DNA of 64,000 bases from Marinomonas spartinae (GTDB lineage: Bacteria; Pseudomonadota; Gammaproteobacteria; Pseudomonadales; Marinomonadaceae): the NCBI RefSeq assembly GCF_900089775.1, contig NZ_FLOB01000007.1, positions 1 through 64,000 on the forward strand. The letters run 5' to 3'. Every line of letters begins with the position of its first letter. Position 1 is the stretch's first letter. Shown here piece after piece: positions 17,167 to 26,384 of the stretch. The position numbers and the translations under genes were made by a program. The notes beneath the pieces are model-generated. The model did not search any database, was not told the DNA's origin, and worked only from the letters and a program-made list of their open reading frames with translations.

Positions 17167-20016
17167 ATGAATTCAAATAAACTTGCAAACTCATCTATTC
17201 ATAAAATGGCATTAAACGTAACCGGAATGTCCTGCCAGGGTTGTGTCAGTAAGGTGAGAAAGCAAATTCAATTGGAAGATGAAAATGCAGAAGTGGTCGG
17301 AACGCCAGAAGAAGATCGTCTCGATGTTCAAACCGTTTTAACTCAAAAACAAGTGGAAGAATACGTTCAAGAGGCAGGCTATCAACCATTAGGTCAATAC
17401 AAAAAAAATGAGCGCGCTCATTATGATTTATCCGTAGAAGGAATGTCTTGTCAGGGCTGCGTTAGTAAAATTAGAAAACGCATTGAACAAGAAGAAGGCA
17501 ATGCCGAAGTAGAAGGTCATCCCGCCCAAAATCACCTAATGGTGACCACGACAAAAAGCAAAAAAGACATTCAGCAATGGATTGAAGAAGTCGGCTTCAC
17601 CTATCTTGGAGACTATCAAGCCCTAGAGCGGCAAAACACTCACTCCAATGAAAAGCAGAATAGTGATTCCCTAGCAGCAAACCGACAAAAACAAGAATAC
17701 TTGGCAAATGAACCTAATGGACATGAAGGTGCTGACAGCAAAGGGAGTGCACACCCCTACGATGACTCAGTACATCAGAAACAATTTTCCCTAACGGGGA
17801 TTACTTGTGCTGCCTGCGTGAATACCATCCAAAAAACATTGGATAATCTAGACGGTGTCACCAAGGCAGAAGTGAATTTTGCCAGTCGTACAGCACAAGT
17901 ATCAGCATCCATATCTGCAGACACTATCATTGAAGCCATTTCCGCTGTGGGATATGGCGCAAGTGTTATTAACGATCCAGATCAAGCCGCAGAGGAAAGA
18001 GAAAAACAAGAACAGCAAGAATATAAGAGCAAACGTAATGCTTCCATTATCAGTTTAGTACTTGGTATTCCGTTGATGCTTTATGGCTGGCTTGGCGGCA
18101 CTATGACAGTAACAACCACATCACAACAGTTAAGTTGGTTTTTGGTGAGCGTGCTCACATTGCTGGTTATGATCATTGCAGGGCGTCATTATTACCGTAG
18201 TGCGTTTAAAGCCTTTTTACATCGTCAATCCAATATGGATACCTTAATCACATTAGGAACCGTTAGTGCCTGGTTGTACTCCTTCTTAGTGGTTATCGTA
18301 CCTGATATTTTCCCGGTAACTTCACGACACTTGTATTTTGAGTCAAGTGTTATGATTTTAGGGTTAATTAACTTGGGGCAAGCCTTTGAAGTAAAAGCGC
18401 GAGGTAAGACCAGTGCAGCTCTACGTCATCTATTGGATCTTCGCCCTAAAATGGCTAATGTGATTCGTAACAAAGAAGAACAAAGCCTTCCCGTTAGTGA
18501 CATAGTGGTGGGTGACATCATTCGGGTTCGTTCTGGCGACACTATGCCGGTTGATGGTGTTGTAACCAGTGGCTCATCCAGTGTCGACGAATCCATGCTC
18601 ACAGGTGAGCCAATACCCGTCGAAAAACAGACAGGAGATAATATCTCAGCAGGCACACTGAATGGCAATGGGACTTTGAGCTACCAAGCAACCGAAGTGG
18701 GTGCGCATACCATGTTGGCAAAAATTATCGATATGGTGAGTCATGCCCAAAACTCTAAGCCTCCCATTAGCCAACTGGCCGACAAAGTGTCCGCTATTTT
18801 CGTTCCCAGTGTGATGATTATCTCGGTATTCGCGGCAATAGTTTGGTTTAATTTCGGACCGGCCCCGGTCATTATTCATATGCTTATTGCGGCCATTAGC
18901 GTACTCATCATCGCCTGTCCCTGTGCCTTGGGATTAGCGACCCCCATCTCTACCATGATTGGCGTTGGCAAAGCAGCACAGTTTGGCGGCCTCATCCGAA
19001 ATGGTGATGCTCTGCAAACAGCCAGCCAATTAACCACTATCGTGCTAGATAAAACAGGCACCATTACTGAAGGCAAGCCTGCGGTCGTTAAGGCTGAATA
19101 TTTCAATAACACAACTGAAACAGAAGCGGCTCAATTGATTGCCTCACTGGAGAAGGGGGCAAATCACCCCTTGGCACACGCCTTGTTGGAGTATGCTGAC
19201 TCAGTCACAAAATCGACGTCAATAGAAACATCAGACTTTCAGTCACTCAATGGATTGGGCCTTCAAGGCATTGTCAACGGTGAACGCTACTACCTTGGCA
19301 ACCAGCGTTTAATGGAGCAACAGGGCATCACTATTGATCAGATAACAAATGATGAGCGCACTCATCAAAATCGCACAGCAACAAAAGTGTACTTATCCCG
19401 TGATAATCAATTGTTGGCTATCTTTTACCTACAAGACCCCATCAAATCATCATCGAAAAGAGCCATTAATACGCTTCATGATATGGGGCTGAAAGTTGTC
19501 ATGCTAACAGGGGATAACCAAAACAGTGCTGAATTTGTTGCTAACGAGTTGGGAATTGATGATTTTCATAGCGAGTTGATGCCAGAGGATAAATTGGACT
19601 GGGTTCGCCGTTTACAAAATCAGGGAGACATTGTCGGCATGATTGGCGATGGCATTAATGACGCCCCCGCATTGGCGCAAGCTAATGTTGGTTTTGCAAT
19701 GGGGGCAGGAACGGATGTTGCTATGCAAAGCGCCGACATAACGCTCATTCGCAGCGATTTAATCAATGTGGCTGATGTTATCCAGGTCAGTAAAGCAACA
19801 TTAACCAATATTAAGCAAAATCTTTGGGGGGCTTTTGCTTACAACAGCTTAGGTATTCCTTTAGCGGCTGGAATATTGTTTCCCTTAACCGGCTGGTTAC
19901 TAAACCCATTGGTTGCTGGCGCGGCCATGTCACTATCTTCCATCACCGTTGTGTTAAATGCGAATCGACTTCGTCAGTTAAAAATAGCCAACCACTCAAA
20001 AGGAGAAAAATCATGA
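17167..20016 (+). CDS. copA: Cu(I)-exporting P1B-type ATPase CopA
   Basis: Inner-membrane copper pump, 949 aa from ATG 17167 (CAGGAG seven bases upstream; a longer frame back to 17083 overlaps merR and lacks a site). Three N-terminal metal-binding modules carry C23-C26 and C95-C98 (both GMSCQGC, 72 residues apart) and C214-C217 (GITCAAC). A Q/N/H-rich linker of about 50 residues separates modules 2 and 3. The core has eight predicted membrane helices, CPC at 584-586, the phosphorylated Asp628 in DKTGT, the NHPLAH motif and [13 protein letters not shown] in helix 7 and MSLSS in helix 8 are the Cu(I)-subtype markers. The stop overlaps the next start as ATGA. Confidence 0.95.
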   Translation: MNSNKLANSSIHKMALNVTGMSCQGCVSKVRKQIQLEDENAEVVGTPEEDRLDVQTVLTQKQVEEYVQEAGYQPLGQYKKNERAHYDLSVEGMSCQGCVSKIRKRIEQEEGNAEVEGHPAQNHLMVTTTKSKKDIQQWIEEVGFTYLGDYQALERQNTHSNEKQNSDSLAANRQKQEYLANEPNGHEGADSKGSAHPYDDSVHQKQFSLTGITCAACVNTIQKTLDNLDGVTKAEVNFASRTAQVSASISADTIIEAISAVGYGASVINDPDQAAEEREKQEQQEYKSKRNASIISLVLGIPLMLYGWLGGTMTVTTTSQQLSWFLVSVLTLLVMIIAGRHYYRSAFKAFLHRQSNMDTLITLGTVSAWLYSFLVVIVPDIFPVTSRHLYFESSVMILGLINLGQAFEVKARGKTSAALRHLLDLRPKMANVIRNKEEQSLPVSDIVVGDIIRVRSGDTMPVDGVVTSGSSSVDESMLTGEPIPVEKQTGDNISAGTLNGNGTLSYQATEVGAHTMLAKIIDMVSHAQNSKPPISQLADKVSAIFVPSVMIISVFAAIVWFNFGPAPVIIHMLIAAISVLIIACPCALGLATPISTMIGVGKAAQFGGLIRNGDALQTASQLTTIVLDKTGTITEGKPAVVKAEYFNNTTETEAAQLIASLEKGANHPLAHALLEYADSVTKSTSIETSDFQSLNGLGLQGIVNGERYYLGNQRLMEQQGITIDQITNDERTHQNRTATKVYLSRDNQLLAIFYLQDPIKSSSKRAINTLHDMGLKVVMLTGDNQNSAEFVANELGIDDFHSELMPEDKLDWVRRLQNQGDIVGMIGDGINDAPALAQANVGFAMGAGTDVAMQSADITLIRSDLINVADVIQVSKATLTNIKQNLWGAFAYNSLGIPLAAGILFPLTGWLLNPLVAGAAMSLSSITVVLNANRLRQLKIANHSKGEKS

Positions 20017-20102
20017 CTTATTTGGTAAATTCCATCGGGGTGATGTTGATTGTATTTATTATTTGGTGGTTCTGGATCATACCGAACAAAAAGAAAAAAT
20101 GA
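20013..20102 (+). CDS. 29-residue membrane peptide coupled to CopA
   Basis: Tiny ORF whose ATG overlaps the copA TGA (ATGA), behind AAAAGGAG. The product is one transmembrane segment ([18 protein letters not shown]) with a positive tail of four lysines, predicting the tail in the cytoplasm. From memory, the WWFW-containing helix resembles the membrane anchor of cupredoxin-domain proteins sometimes encoded after copA, but there is no cupredoxin domain here. It may modulate the pump, or be the stump of such a protein. Function unknown. Confidence 0.65.
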   Translation: MTYLVNSIGVMLIVFIIWWFWIIPNKKKK

Positions 20103-20118
20103 CTGAGGTAGGTATAAC

Positions 20119-20451
20119 ATGAAAACGTTTGATCAGGCGAGCATTGTTAAAGCTACCATTTGTACTTACTCCATGCAGATGGAGCAAGCAAAATCATTCT
20201 TTCAAACGTGGCAAGAGGCGGACGGCGTACAGTGTTTAAGTATTTTATTGAAAAAACAAAAAATTCAGATTCATTATGATGTAAAATTGGTCGATCTAAA
20301 CACGATTTTAGAAGCCATGACAGCGTCACGAATTATGGTTGATAATAGCTGGTTAAACCGTTGGAGATTGAATACTTTACGCCAAGTCGAACAAAATGTA
20401 AGGGATAATATTCGTCATGTTCCTCATTGTTGCGGTAAACCACCCAAATAG
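20119..20451 (+). CDS. Small HMA-like protein with C-terminal HCC motif
   Basis: 110-aa cytoplasmic protein, last gene of the copper operon. The first 75 residues have an alternating strand-helix-strand-strand-helix pattern like a heavy-metal-associated ferredoxin fold, but without the CxxC loop (only single cysteines at about positions 15 and 39). The C-terminal part is a charged helix ending in HVPHCCGKPPK, a plausible metal site. I infer a role in copper handling from position and these residues. The ribosome site is GAGGTAGG. A UUCG-loop terminator follows. Confidence 0.65.
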   Translation: MKTFDQASIVKATICTYSMQMEQAKSFFQTWQEADGVQCLSILLKKQKIQIHYDVKLVDLNTILEAMTASRIMVDNSWLNRWRLNTLRQVEQNVRDNIRHVPHCCGKPPK

Positions 20452-20496
20452 TGTAATGGCTTAAGTCTTACAGAAAACGGTACTTAATCTTATCGT

Positions 20497-20530
20497 AAAG
20501 GAAATCAAACTTCGGTTTGGTTTCCTTTTT
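20497..20530 (+). terminator. UUCG-loop terminator of the copper operon
   Basis: Stem AAAGGAAATCAAAC / GTTTGGTTTCCTTT with one G-U pair and a stable TTCG tetraloop, followed by a T-run. It closes the merR-copA operon. Confidence 0.92.
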
Positions 20531-20560
20531 TATTTAATTTTATGCAGATAGGGAGCTTCT

Positions 20561-21715
20561 ATGCGAGCTTATCAATGGGGCATATTTGCCTTAGCGTTAG
20601 GTGCTTTTGGCATCGGTACAACAGAGTTTATGCCCATGGGGCTTCTACCCGTCATCGCCAATGGTGTGAATGTCTCTATTCCTAGCGCTGGGCTATTGAT
20701 TAGTGCTTATGCGGTCGGCGTCATGTTTGGCGCACCAATCGTGACTTTATATTTAAGTCGATTTGGCCGTAAAAAATCACTGATTGCCCTAATGGGGTTA
20801 TTTATTATCGGTAACGCGTTTTCTGCGTTAGCACCGAATTACGATGTATTATTGATCTCTCGCATTGTGACAAGCCTTTCCCACGGTGCCTTTTTTGGTA
20901 TTGGCGCCATGGTGGCAATGAATTTAGCGCCCATAAACAAGAAAGGCTCAGCTGTTGCTTCCATGTTTCTAGGCTTAACCATTGCCAATATTATTGGTGT
21001 TCCTTTCACCACTTGGCTAGGGCAAACATTTGATTGGCGAGCCGCTTTTGCCGTTACTGCTTTGCTGGGTGTTCTCGCTATTTTGGGGATGCTGCGTTAC
21101 TTGCCAGATATGCCGGCTTTAGAAAGACCAAATGTGAAAAAAGAATTAACGGCTATTGTACAGCCTGCCGTCTTACGAGCCTTCTCTTGTACAGTAGTGT
21201 GCGCAGGCTCTATGTTCACTCTTTATACATACATTTCACCAATCTTGCGAACCTTATCAAATGCATCAGATAATGCCATTGCTTCCATTCTTATGCTGGC
21301 GGGGATAGGCTTTACCCTAGGGAATTTTATCAGTGGTAAATTAGCCGATAAGTCGACGGACTTTGCTTTATTTTGTGTATTAACCGCTCAGATTATTTTC
21401 TTGGTGGCTTTTAGTTTCGTCGTCCAATCTACTTTTTCTGCTGCGATTATGGTTTTTCTATGGGGTGTCGCCATTTTTGGTATAGGGCCGCCGTTACAAA
21501 TGAAGGTTATGAAGGTCGCAGAGGACGCACCAGGGCTAGCGTCTTCCATTAACATTGGAGCCTTCAATTTAGGTAATGCTTTGGGGGCTGCGTTAGGCGG
21601 ACTCGTTATTACTGTTGGCCTTGGATATGAATGGATTCCAGTGGCTGCCAGTATATTATCTTGTTGTGGGCTCCTGTTGGTACTCATTAATCGCAAGCTC
21701 ACACCAGCCAATTAG
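20561..21715 (+). CDS. MFS efflux transporter (AraJ/YdhP-like, DHA1)
   Basis: 384-aa major facilitator with 12 predicted membrane helices. The first helix carries the TTEFMPMGLLPVIA sequence typical of the AraJ/YdhP/SotB-like drug and sugar exporters. The loop 2-3 motif FGRKKSL matches the MFS signature, and a conserved proline-glycine pattern appears in helix 5. Substrate cannot be predicted. It stands between two terminators, so it forms its own unit; no adjacent regulator suggests its inducer. Confidence 0.88.
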   Translation: MRAYQWGIFALALGAFGIGTTEFMPMGLLPVIANGVNVSIPSAGLLISAYAVGVMFGAPIVTLYLSRFGRKKSLIALMGLFIIGNAFSALAPNYDVLLISRIVTSLSHGAFFGIGAMVAMNLAPINKKGSAVASMFLGLTIANIIGVPFTTWLGQTFDWRAAFAVTALLGVLAILGMLRYLPDMPALERPNVKKELTAIVQPAVLRAFSCTVVCAGSMFTLYTYISPILRTLSNASDNAIASILMLAGIGFTLGNFISGKLADKSTDFALFCVLTAQIIFLVAFSFVVQSTFSAAIMVFLWGVAIFGIGPPLQMKVMKVAEDAPGLASSINIGAFNLGNALGAALGGLVITVGLGYEWIPVAASILSCCGLLLVLINRKLTPAN

Positions 21716-21729
21716 TTGCGAAAAGTCAT

Positions 21730-21768
21730 AAAAAAGCCGTTTAAAAGTAAGGTTTAGGCGGCTTTTTA
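21730..21768 (+). terminator. Intrinsic terminator after the MFS gene
   Basis: Stem AAAAAGCCG / CGGCTTTTT with an 18-19-nt AT-rich loop, ending in a T-run. It lies 16 bp past the stop. Confidence 0.8.
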
Positions 21769-21845
21769 GCATTTAACAATTGTGTCTATAGGAATTCAGG
21801 ACTAAATTTATACTGTTATCCTTATTATATGGTTGGAAAGACATA

Positions 21846-23927
21846 GTGTTACTAGAAAGAGATTACCAATCATTAGCAGAACATCTACCTAGAGCAATGA
21901 TAATCTATGGAGCAGATGGACATGTCTGTTTTTATAACTCTCTTTTTTTTCAAGAATGGCTAGCGCCATCAATTGTCGCAGGCTGCCACTACAGCATAAA
22001 CCGGACCCAGATAAAAAACCTATACCATAAAATTCTACAACCGATTGCAGAAAATCAGCCCACATCAACAAGTCAATCGCTATACCAAAAAGATTATTTA
22101 CGTCTCCATGATCAGTCCATTTTACGCCTTAATGAATTTTCAATAGACCTTGAAGATAACAACCATGTATTAGTCGAGTTATGGGAAGATGTTTCTAAAG
22201 AGTATGCTTTACTAAACGAAGTTAGAGAAGAGCATCACCTACTTTTATCTCTTATCAACTCCATCCCCGACCAAGTTTACCTTAAAGATCTTGAGTCAAA
22301 ATTTATTTTAATCAATCCCAGCTTAGCCAAACGCTATGGTGTTAAAGATACCACTGAAGCGATAGGCAAATCCGATGCTGACTTCTATTCTAATGAACAC
22401 GCCAGCATTACAAGACAAGAAGAACTAAATATAATAAGAACGCAAAAGGGCGTCTATAACAAACTTCATCATGAAAAGTGGCATGATAGTCATGATACAT
22501 GGAACCTTTCAACGAAGCTTCCTTTGAAAAATTCAAAGAATGAAGTGATCGGAATCATTGGCATTTCTCACGATGTTACTGAGTACAAACTGAATCAAGA
22601 CAAATATTGGAAACAAGCTAACTTTGATAAGCTAACAGGCCTATCAAATCGCCAACATCTAACCAGTGAGTTTGATCGTATTGCAATCGAGTGTCGCCAG
22701 AATAACGAGAATTTTGTCTTCTTATTGCTGGATTTAGATGGTTTTAAACAAGTCAATGATAGCTATGGTCACGGCTATGGCGATTTGCTTCTCGCCCAAG
22801 TATCTGAACGTTTAAAAAATACACTGCGTCAGCGAGATTTAATCTGCCGTTTAGGGGGAGATGAATTTGTCGTGATATCAGCACCTATTAAAGACCAGCC
22901 AGTTGCGGAAAAAATCGCAGAAAAAATTATCCAATGTTTTGAAAGGCCGTTTGTCATTAATCATCGAATTGCCCATATCACAACCAGCATGGGCATTGTT
23001 TTTACTTCCGCGCTGCGCGTCAACTTGCATGATGTACAGCAAAAAGCGGATCATGCCATGTACAAAGCTAAAAAAGCAGGGAAAAATAGGTATCGATTCT
23101 ATAACCAAGCAATCGCGGTGGAGAGTAAACGACATGATTTCCTATGCCAAGAGCTGAAAATAACACTTGAAGGCACTAACTCTACCGCTGAAAAAGATGA
23201 GTTCTCATTAGAAATTGCGTTATTAGAAGATTTAAAAACAGGTGTGAAAACAAAAGAGCAGGGGATTTATAGCTGGCAACACCCTCAACTCGGACGTATT
23301 TCTGCGGAGGAACTACTAAGTACTGCAGAATCAACAGGTAATATTGTTTGCTTAGAAGCGAACCTGATTAGTAAAGCCATTAATACAATAGAAAAAGAAA
23401 TAGAATCATTCTCATCTTATCCGAACTATAAACCTCGTCGGATAAGTATGCCTATTTCACAGGCAATTTTATCTCAACCCGATCTACTTGCATCCGTATT
23501 ATTGCCTATTGTAGAAAAACACCCAATGGCAATGCGAGGATTATTATTTGAGGTTCCTGCTGAAACTGTTTACTCAAGTTTGCCAAATAGTCTAGTTAGC
23601 CAATCACTTAAATTGCTCGACAGCTATGGGTCATCATTGGTGCTGAGTCATGTTACAGGACAAAGCCTGTCTATACAGCCATTAATTGAATGCCAAATAT
23701 CACGTATCAATTTAGCTGAGTCATTGGTGCAAAATGCTTATAGCTGCGATGTTGCCAAACAAAGCATCAAGACCTTATGTGCTATGGCACATGCACTGGA
23801 TATTAAAGTTGTCGCAAAAGGTATCGAAACAAACAAAAGCTACCGCTGTATCAAGTCACTTGGTTGCTGTGATTATGGACAGGGCGACTACATTGATCGT
23901 CAAAATGATACGGACATTTCTTTATAG
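21846..23927 (+). CDS. PAS-PAS-GGDEF diguanylate cyclase with decayed EAL domain
   Basis: 693-aa soluble signalling protein starting at GTG 21846. PAS domains lie at about 1-110 and 115-260, a GGDEF domain at about 265-430 and an EAL-like domain at about 445-690. The cyclase site G337-G338-D339-E340-F341 is intact, and the RxxD inhibitory site (R328 to D331) sits exactly five residues before it, so c-di-GMP synthesis with product inhibition is expected. In the EAL part the catalytic motif reads QGI instead of EAL, DDFGTGYSS is reduced to DSYGSS, and the KID motif is gone, so phosphodiesterase activity is unlikely. What the PAS domains sense is unknown. Confidence 0.9.
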   Translation: MLLERDYQSLAEHLPRAMIIYGADGHVCFYNSLFFQEWLAPSIVAGCHYSINRTQIKNLYHKILQPIAENQPTSTSQSLYQKDYLRLHDQSILRLNEFSIDLEDNNHVLVELWEDVSKEYALLNEVREEHHLLLSLINSIPDQVYLKDLESKFILINPSLAKRYGVKDTTEAIGKSDADFYSNEHASITRQEELNIIRTQKGVYNKLHHEKWHDSHDTWNLSTKLPLKNSKNEVIGIIGISHDVTEYKLNQDKYWKQANFDKLTGLSNRQHLTSEFDRIAIECRQNNENFVFLLLDLDGFKQVNDSYGHGYGDLLLAQVSERLKNTLRQRDLICRLGGDEFVVISAPIKDQPVAEKIAEKIIQCFERPFVINHRIAHITTSMGIVFTSALRVNLHDVQQKADHAMYKAKKAGKNRYRFYNQAIAVESKRHDFLCQELKITLEGTNSTAEKDEFSLEIALLEDLKTGVKTKEQGIYSWQHPQLGRISAEELLSTAESTGNIVCLEANLISKAINTIEKEIESFSSYPNYKPRRISMPISQAILSQPDLLASVLLPIVEKHPMAMRGLLFEVPAETVYSSLPNSLVSQSLKLLDSYGSSLVLSHVTGQSLSIQPLIECQISRINLAESLVQNAYSCDVAKQSIKTLCAMAHALDIKVVAKGIETNKSYRCIKSLGCCDYGQGDYIDRQNDTDISL

Positions 23928-24037
23928 CACTAATTAAATTAAAGCGTGTTTTTAAAAATGAACGACATAGAGTAACTCATTGAATTTAATAAAAATAATT
24001 AAAACCAAGCCAAAAAAGGCTTATATCTTACTATTAC

Positions 24038-24071
24038 ACTAATTCCGATAATCACATTTATCGGAATTAGT
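24038..24071. other. Perfect 14-bp inverted repeat downstream of the GGDEF gene
   Basis: ACTAATTCCGATAA and its exact complement flank the 6-nt loop TCACAT. Neither strand has a T-run. The convergent position between the GGDEF gene and the 60-aa gene suggests a transcription-end hairpin, but a protein-binding site is possible. Confidence 0.6.
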
Positions 24072-24173
24072 AGATAGAAATATGCGCCCTAAGTTGATGC
24101 TTAAATCCTATTTCATTATTTAGATAGCCAACCTAAATCGGTAAACACATTTAGTTGTTTTTTGGAGTAATGA

Positions 24174-24356
24174 TTAAGCATGGTCACTTTGGCTTGTTGT
24201 GCTTGTCTCAACATAGTGACTAATGATTGATTGTAATGAGTCTTGAAGACGCTCAATCTGCTCAGCTACATCATGCTGCTGCTCTTCAGGAATAGTTGAA
24301 ATATCACGAAAAGTGAGTAGCTCTAAATCCTTTAGTAACTCGGTTAAATGTTCCAT
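24174..24356 (-). CDS. 60-residue acidic protein, unknown
   Basis: Small ORF with a well-spaced AGGAG site 8 nt before its ATG, which is why I keep it. The product is acidic and helical: two amphipathic helices (about 1-18 and 22-48, HDVAEQIERLQDSLQSIISH) joined by a proline, then a Ser/Thr-rich tail. No signal, membrane segment or known motif. It is divergent from the alpha/beta-hydrolase gene, with a shared 135-bp intergenic region that could hold both promoters. Confidence 0.6.
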   Translation of the reverse strand: MEHLTELLKDLELLTFRDISTIPEEQQHDVAEQIERLQDSLQSIISHYVETSTTSQSDHA

Positions 24357-24491
24357 CTAATTCACTCCTATGAACCCAATCTGACAAAATAAACAGTGAA
24401 AAATTCTGTGAATGTTCACATAAAATTATTTTTAGTATCTTTTATCCTTTATATTTCTATCTCCATTGTTATTTAAATAAAGGAGAAAAAA

Positions 24492-25349
24492 ATGGAAGCA
24501 ACAACACTTATTCTAAACGGAAATAAATATCGTTATACAATTTATAAAAACGAGACCTCAGACCAATACGGTATTTTCCTTATGGGTGCCCTACAAGAAA
24601 TAGAATCAGTGGATTTTTTTTCAAAATATTTTTCTAGTACTCTCAATTGTATAACGGTTGAGTTACCTGGAACTGGAATGACCGATGTACTACCTGCTTC
24701 AGTTAGTATTCTTAAACAAACGGAAATGTTAGTGGATTTAATTATGTTTTTAAAAATAGAAAAAGCACATATTTTTGCATTTTCATATGCAACAGCAATT
24801 TCTGTCGAATTATATAACATATGGGATGGTGTTCTCAGTCTATCAATCTGTGGTGGCATTCCTGGTATTCCTGAATCTGGACGAAGAAATACAATAGAGA
24901 TTATTGGGCACGCATTGACGGATAAAAAACGATTTGCCCAAGAGTTTATAAAATCCCTTACATCAAATAACGAATCAATACCCAGGGGGAAAGTTATTTC
25001 ACGTAGTGCCATACAGAAAGTCTTTCGGTATACAGATATACAAATACAATCTTTTTGTGAAAACACACTTAGACTCTTAGTACATAAGCCTTCATTCGAT
25101 GTTTCTAAAATAAAAGTTCCATTTTTATTATGCATTGGTGAACATGATCCCTATGTTAAAAAAAAGGGAGCGATTGCCTTCTCCCAAAAAATCCCCAATA
25201 GCAAATTCATATCGATTAAAAATGCCGATCACTTAGTACATATACAGCATCCAGAAAAAACAGCTAAGGCCATGCTTGCTAACGCTTACGCTATGGAAAG
25301 CAGCAAAAAATATATTGATGAGCTATTCCTTCAAACAGATCCTTTTTAA
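24492..25349 (+). CDS. Alpha/beta-hydrolase-fold protein with unusual nucleophile elbow
   Basis: 285-aa cytoplasmic protein with the alpha/beta-hydrolase pattern. The oxyanion/strand-3 region ITVELPGTGMTD replaces the usual HG motif region, the nucleophile elbow reads AFSYA in place of GxSxG, and the acid and histidine appear as GEHDPYV and NADHLVHI. A complete Ser-Asp-His triad is therefore present, but both elbow glycines are alanine. The gene is more AT-rich than its neighbours and has a strong AAAGGAG site. It faces two paralogous regulator-like genes on the opposite strand. Possible roles include ester or lactone hydrolysis, perhaps of a signal molecule; this is inference. Confidence 0.75.
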   Translation: MEATTLILNGNKYRYTIYKNETSDQYGIFLMGALQEIESVDFFSKYFSSTLNCITVELPGTGMTDVLPASVSILKQTEMLVDLIMFLKIEKAHIFAFSYATAISVELYNIWDGVLSLSICGGIPGIPESGRRNTIEIIGHALTDKKRFAQEFIKSLTSNNESIPRGKVISRSAIQKVFRYTDIQIQSFCENTLRLLVHKPSFDVSKIKVPFLLCIGEHDPYVKKKGAIAFSQKIPNSKFISIKNADHLVHIQHPEKTAKAMLANAYAMESSKKYIDELFLQTDPF

Positions 25350-25412
25350 TGGATAACTACCCTATCAGTCAAAATAAAAAACTGGGTTTTTAGGCATAAA
25401 AAAGTCCACTTT

Positions 25413-26315
25413 TTATCTATAAGGCTCGCAGATATAGGCTTCTGCGAGTTTTTTTAAAATTTCTGTTGCCGTTCTTTTTTGTTTTTTGGAAAGATGTTTA
25501 AGCGATTCAACAATGAGTTGATCTCTAGTGTTTTGCTGAATTCTAAGCTGATGAAACTCAGGATAATCGACCATATTGCTAGTGAAATCAACATGGCTGT
25601 TTACTTTAAAACCAAGCTTAAGTCTTGCTCCTAATGACATGGAAAAAGTTTGATATGTATTTGGCTCTTCTAATCTAGAGTATTTATATAAGGAAACACC
25701 TAATACCTTTGCCATAGTTTCGTAGGAGAAATTATTTTTTATTCTAAACTTCTTCATTTCAATAGCAATGGATTTATAATAATCTCTTGAGAACTTTTTG
25801 ATATCTATTTTATAAGGTGGCAATGGAATAATATCTGTGTCACTATATGATTTTTCTTTAATAAGCTTTTGTTTTAAATTATCTACACAGTCTTGTCCTT
25901 TCGGATCCAAAAAATTATAAATAATATTAAGAAATAGGTTAAACTGAGTGGTTGGAATTCTACCGGAACATATTAGTGCATCCACTGCTTCATTGTCCAT
26001 TCCTCGATACGATTCACGAATCTTTAACCCTTTATAGAAACTTGTCATGGGAACCATAGTTACCCATGAGTATGCAGCAACAATATGAATAGGACGAGTT
26101 GAAGGGTAGCTTGGCTGCATGTAACGCTTCCACATTACTTCATCAATCCCAGAAAATCGACGGCTTAATTCACGAAAAGATAGGTTTTGTGTCTTCCTGA
26201 CATATGACATTGAAAATGCAATATCTATATCTAGATTTTCAAGCATTTTTTCAATGTGAAGAAGCTCTTCATCCGTTGCTATGTTCATAAGCTCCCTATT
26301 ATTACGGTAAGGCAC
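25413..26315 (-). CDS. Dual-HTH-like protein, paralogue A, unknown family
   Basis: 300-aa protein with two segments that look like helix-turn-helix units. The first is about residues 32-75 (VRKTQNLSFRELSRRFSGID), the second about 180-225 (FRIKNNFSYETMAKVLGVS then LYKYSRLEEP), the latter close to XRE/Cro-type HTH. Between them is a strongly conserved core WVTMVPMTSFYKGLKIRES followed by YRGMD. The C-terminus is a basic helix. It is clearly paralogous along its whole length to the next gene upstream. Both are probably transcription factors, possibly with a peptide or ligand-binding middle part. Codon use is AT-rich, as in the hydrolase gene. No named family recognised. Confidence 0.7.
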   Translation of the reverse strand: MPYRNNRELMNIATDEELLHIEKMLENLDIDIAFSMSYVRKTQNLSFRELSRRFSGIDEVMWKRYMQPSYPSTRPIHIVAAYSWVTMVPMTSFYKGLKIRESYRGMDNEAVDALICSGRIPTTQFNLFLNIIYNFLDPKGQDCVDNLKQKLIKEKSYSDTDIIPLPPYKIDIKKFSRDYYKSIAIEMKKFRIKNNFSYETMAKVLGVSLYKYSRLEEPNTYQTFSMSLGARLKLGFKVNSHVDFTSNMVDYPEFHQLRIQQNTRDQLIVESLKHLSKKQKRTATEILKKLAEAYICEPYR

Positions 26316-26384
26316 TAGGTATCTTTTTTTGTAACATCACATAGATTATAGAAAAATAAGGTCAAAAAAAAGTTGATTTTGCCC

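Noticed and set aside
24492..25349. AHL-lactonase or other named quorum-quenching enzyme
   Set aside because: The alpha/beta-hydrolase triad is visible, but no diagnostic lactonase motif is; the role stays open.
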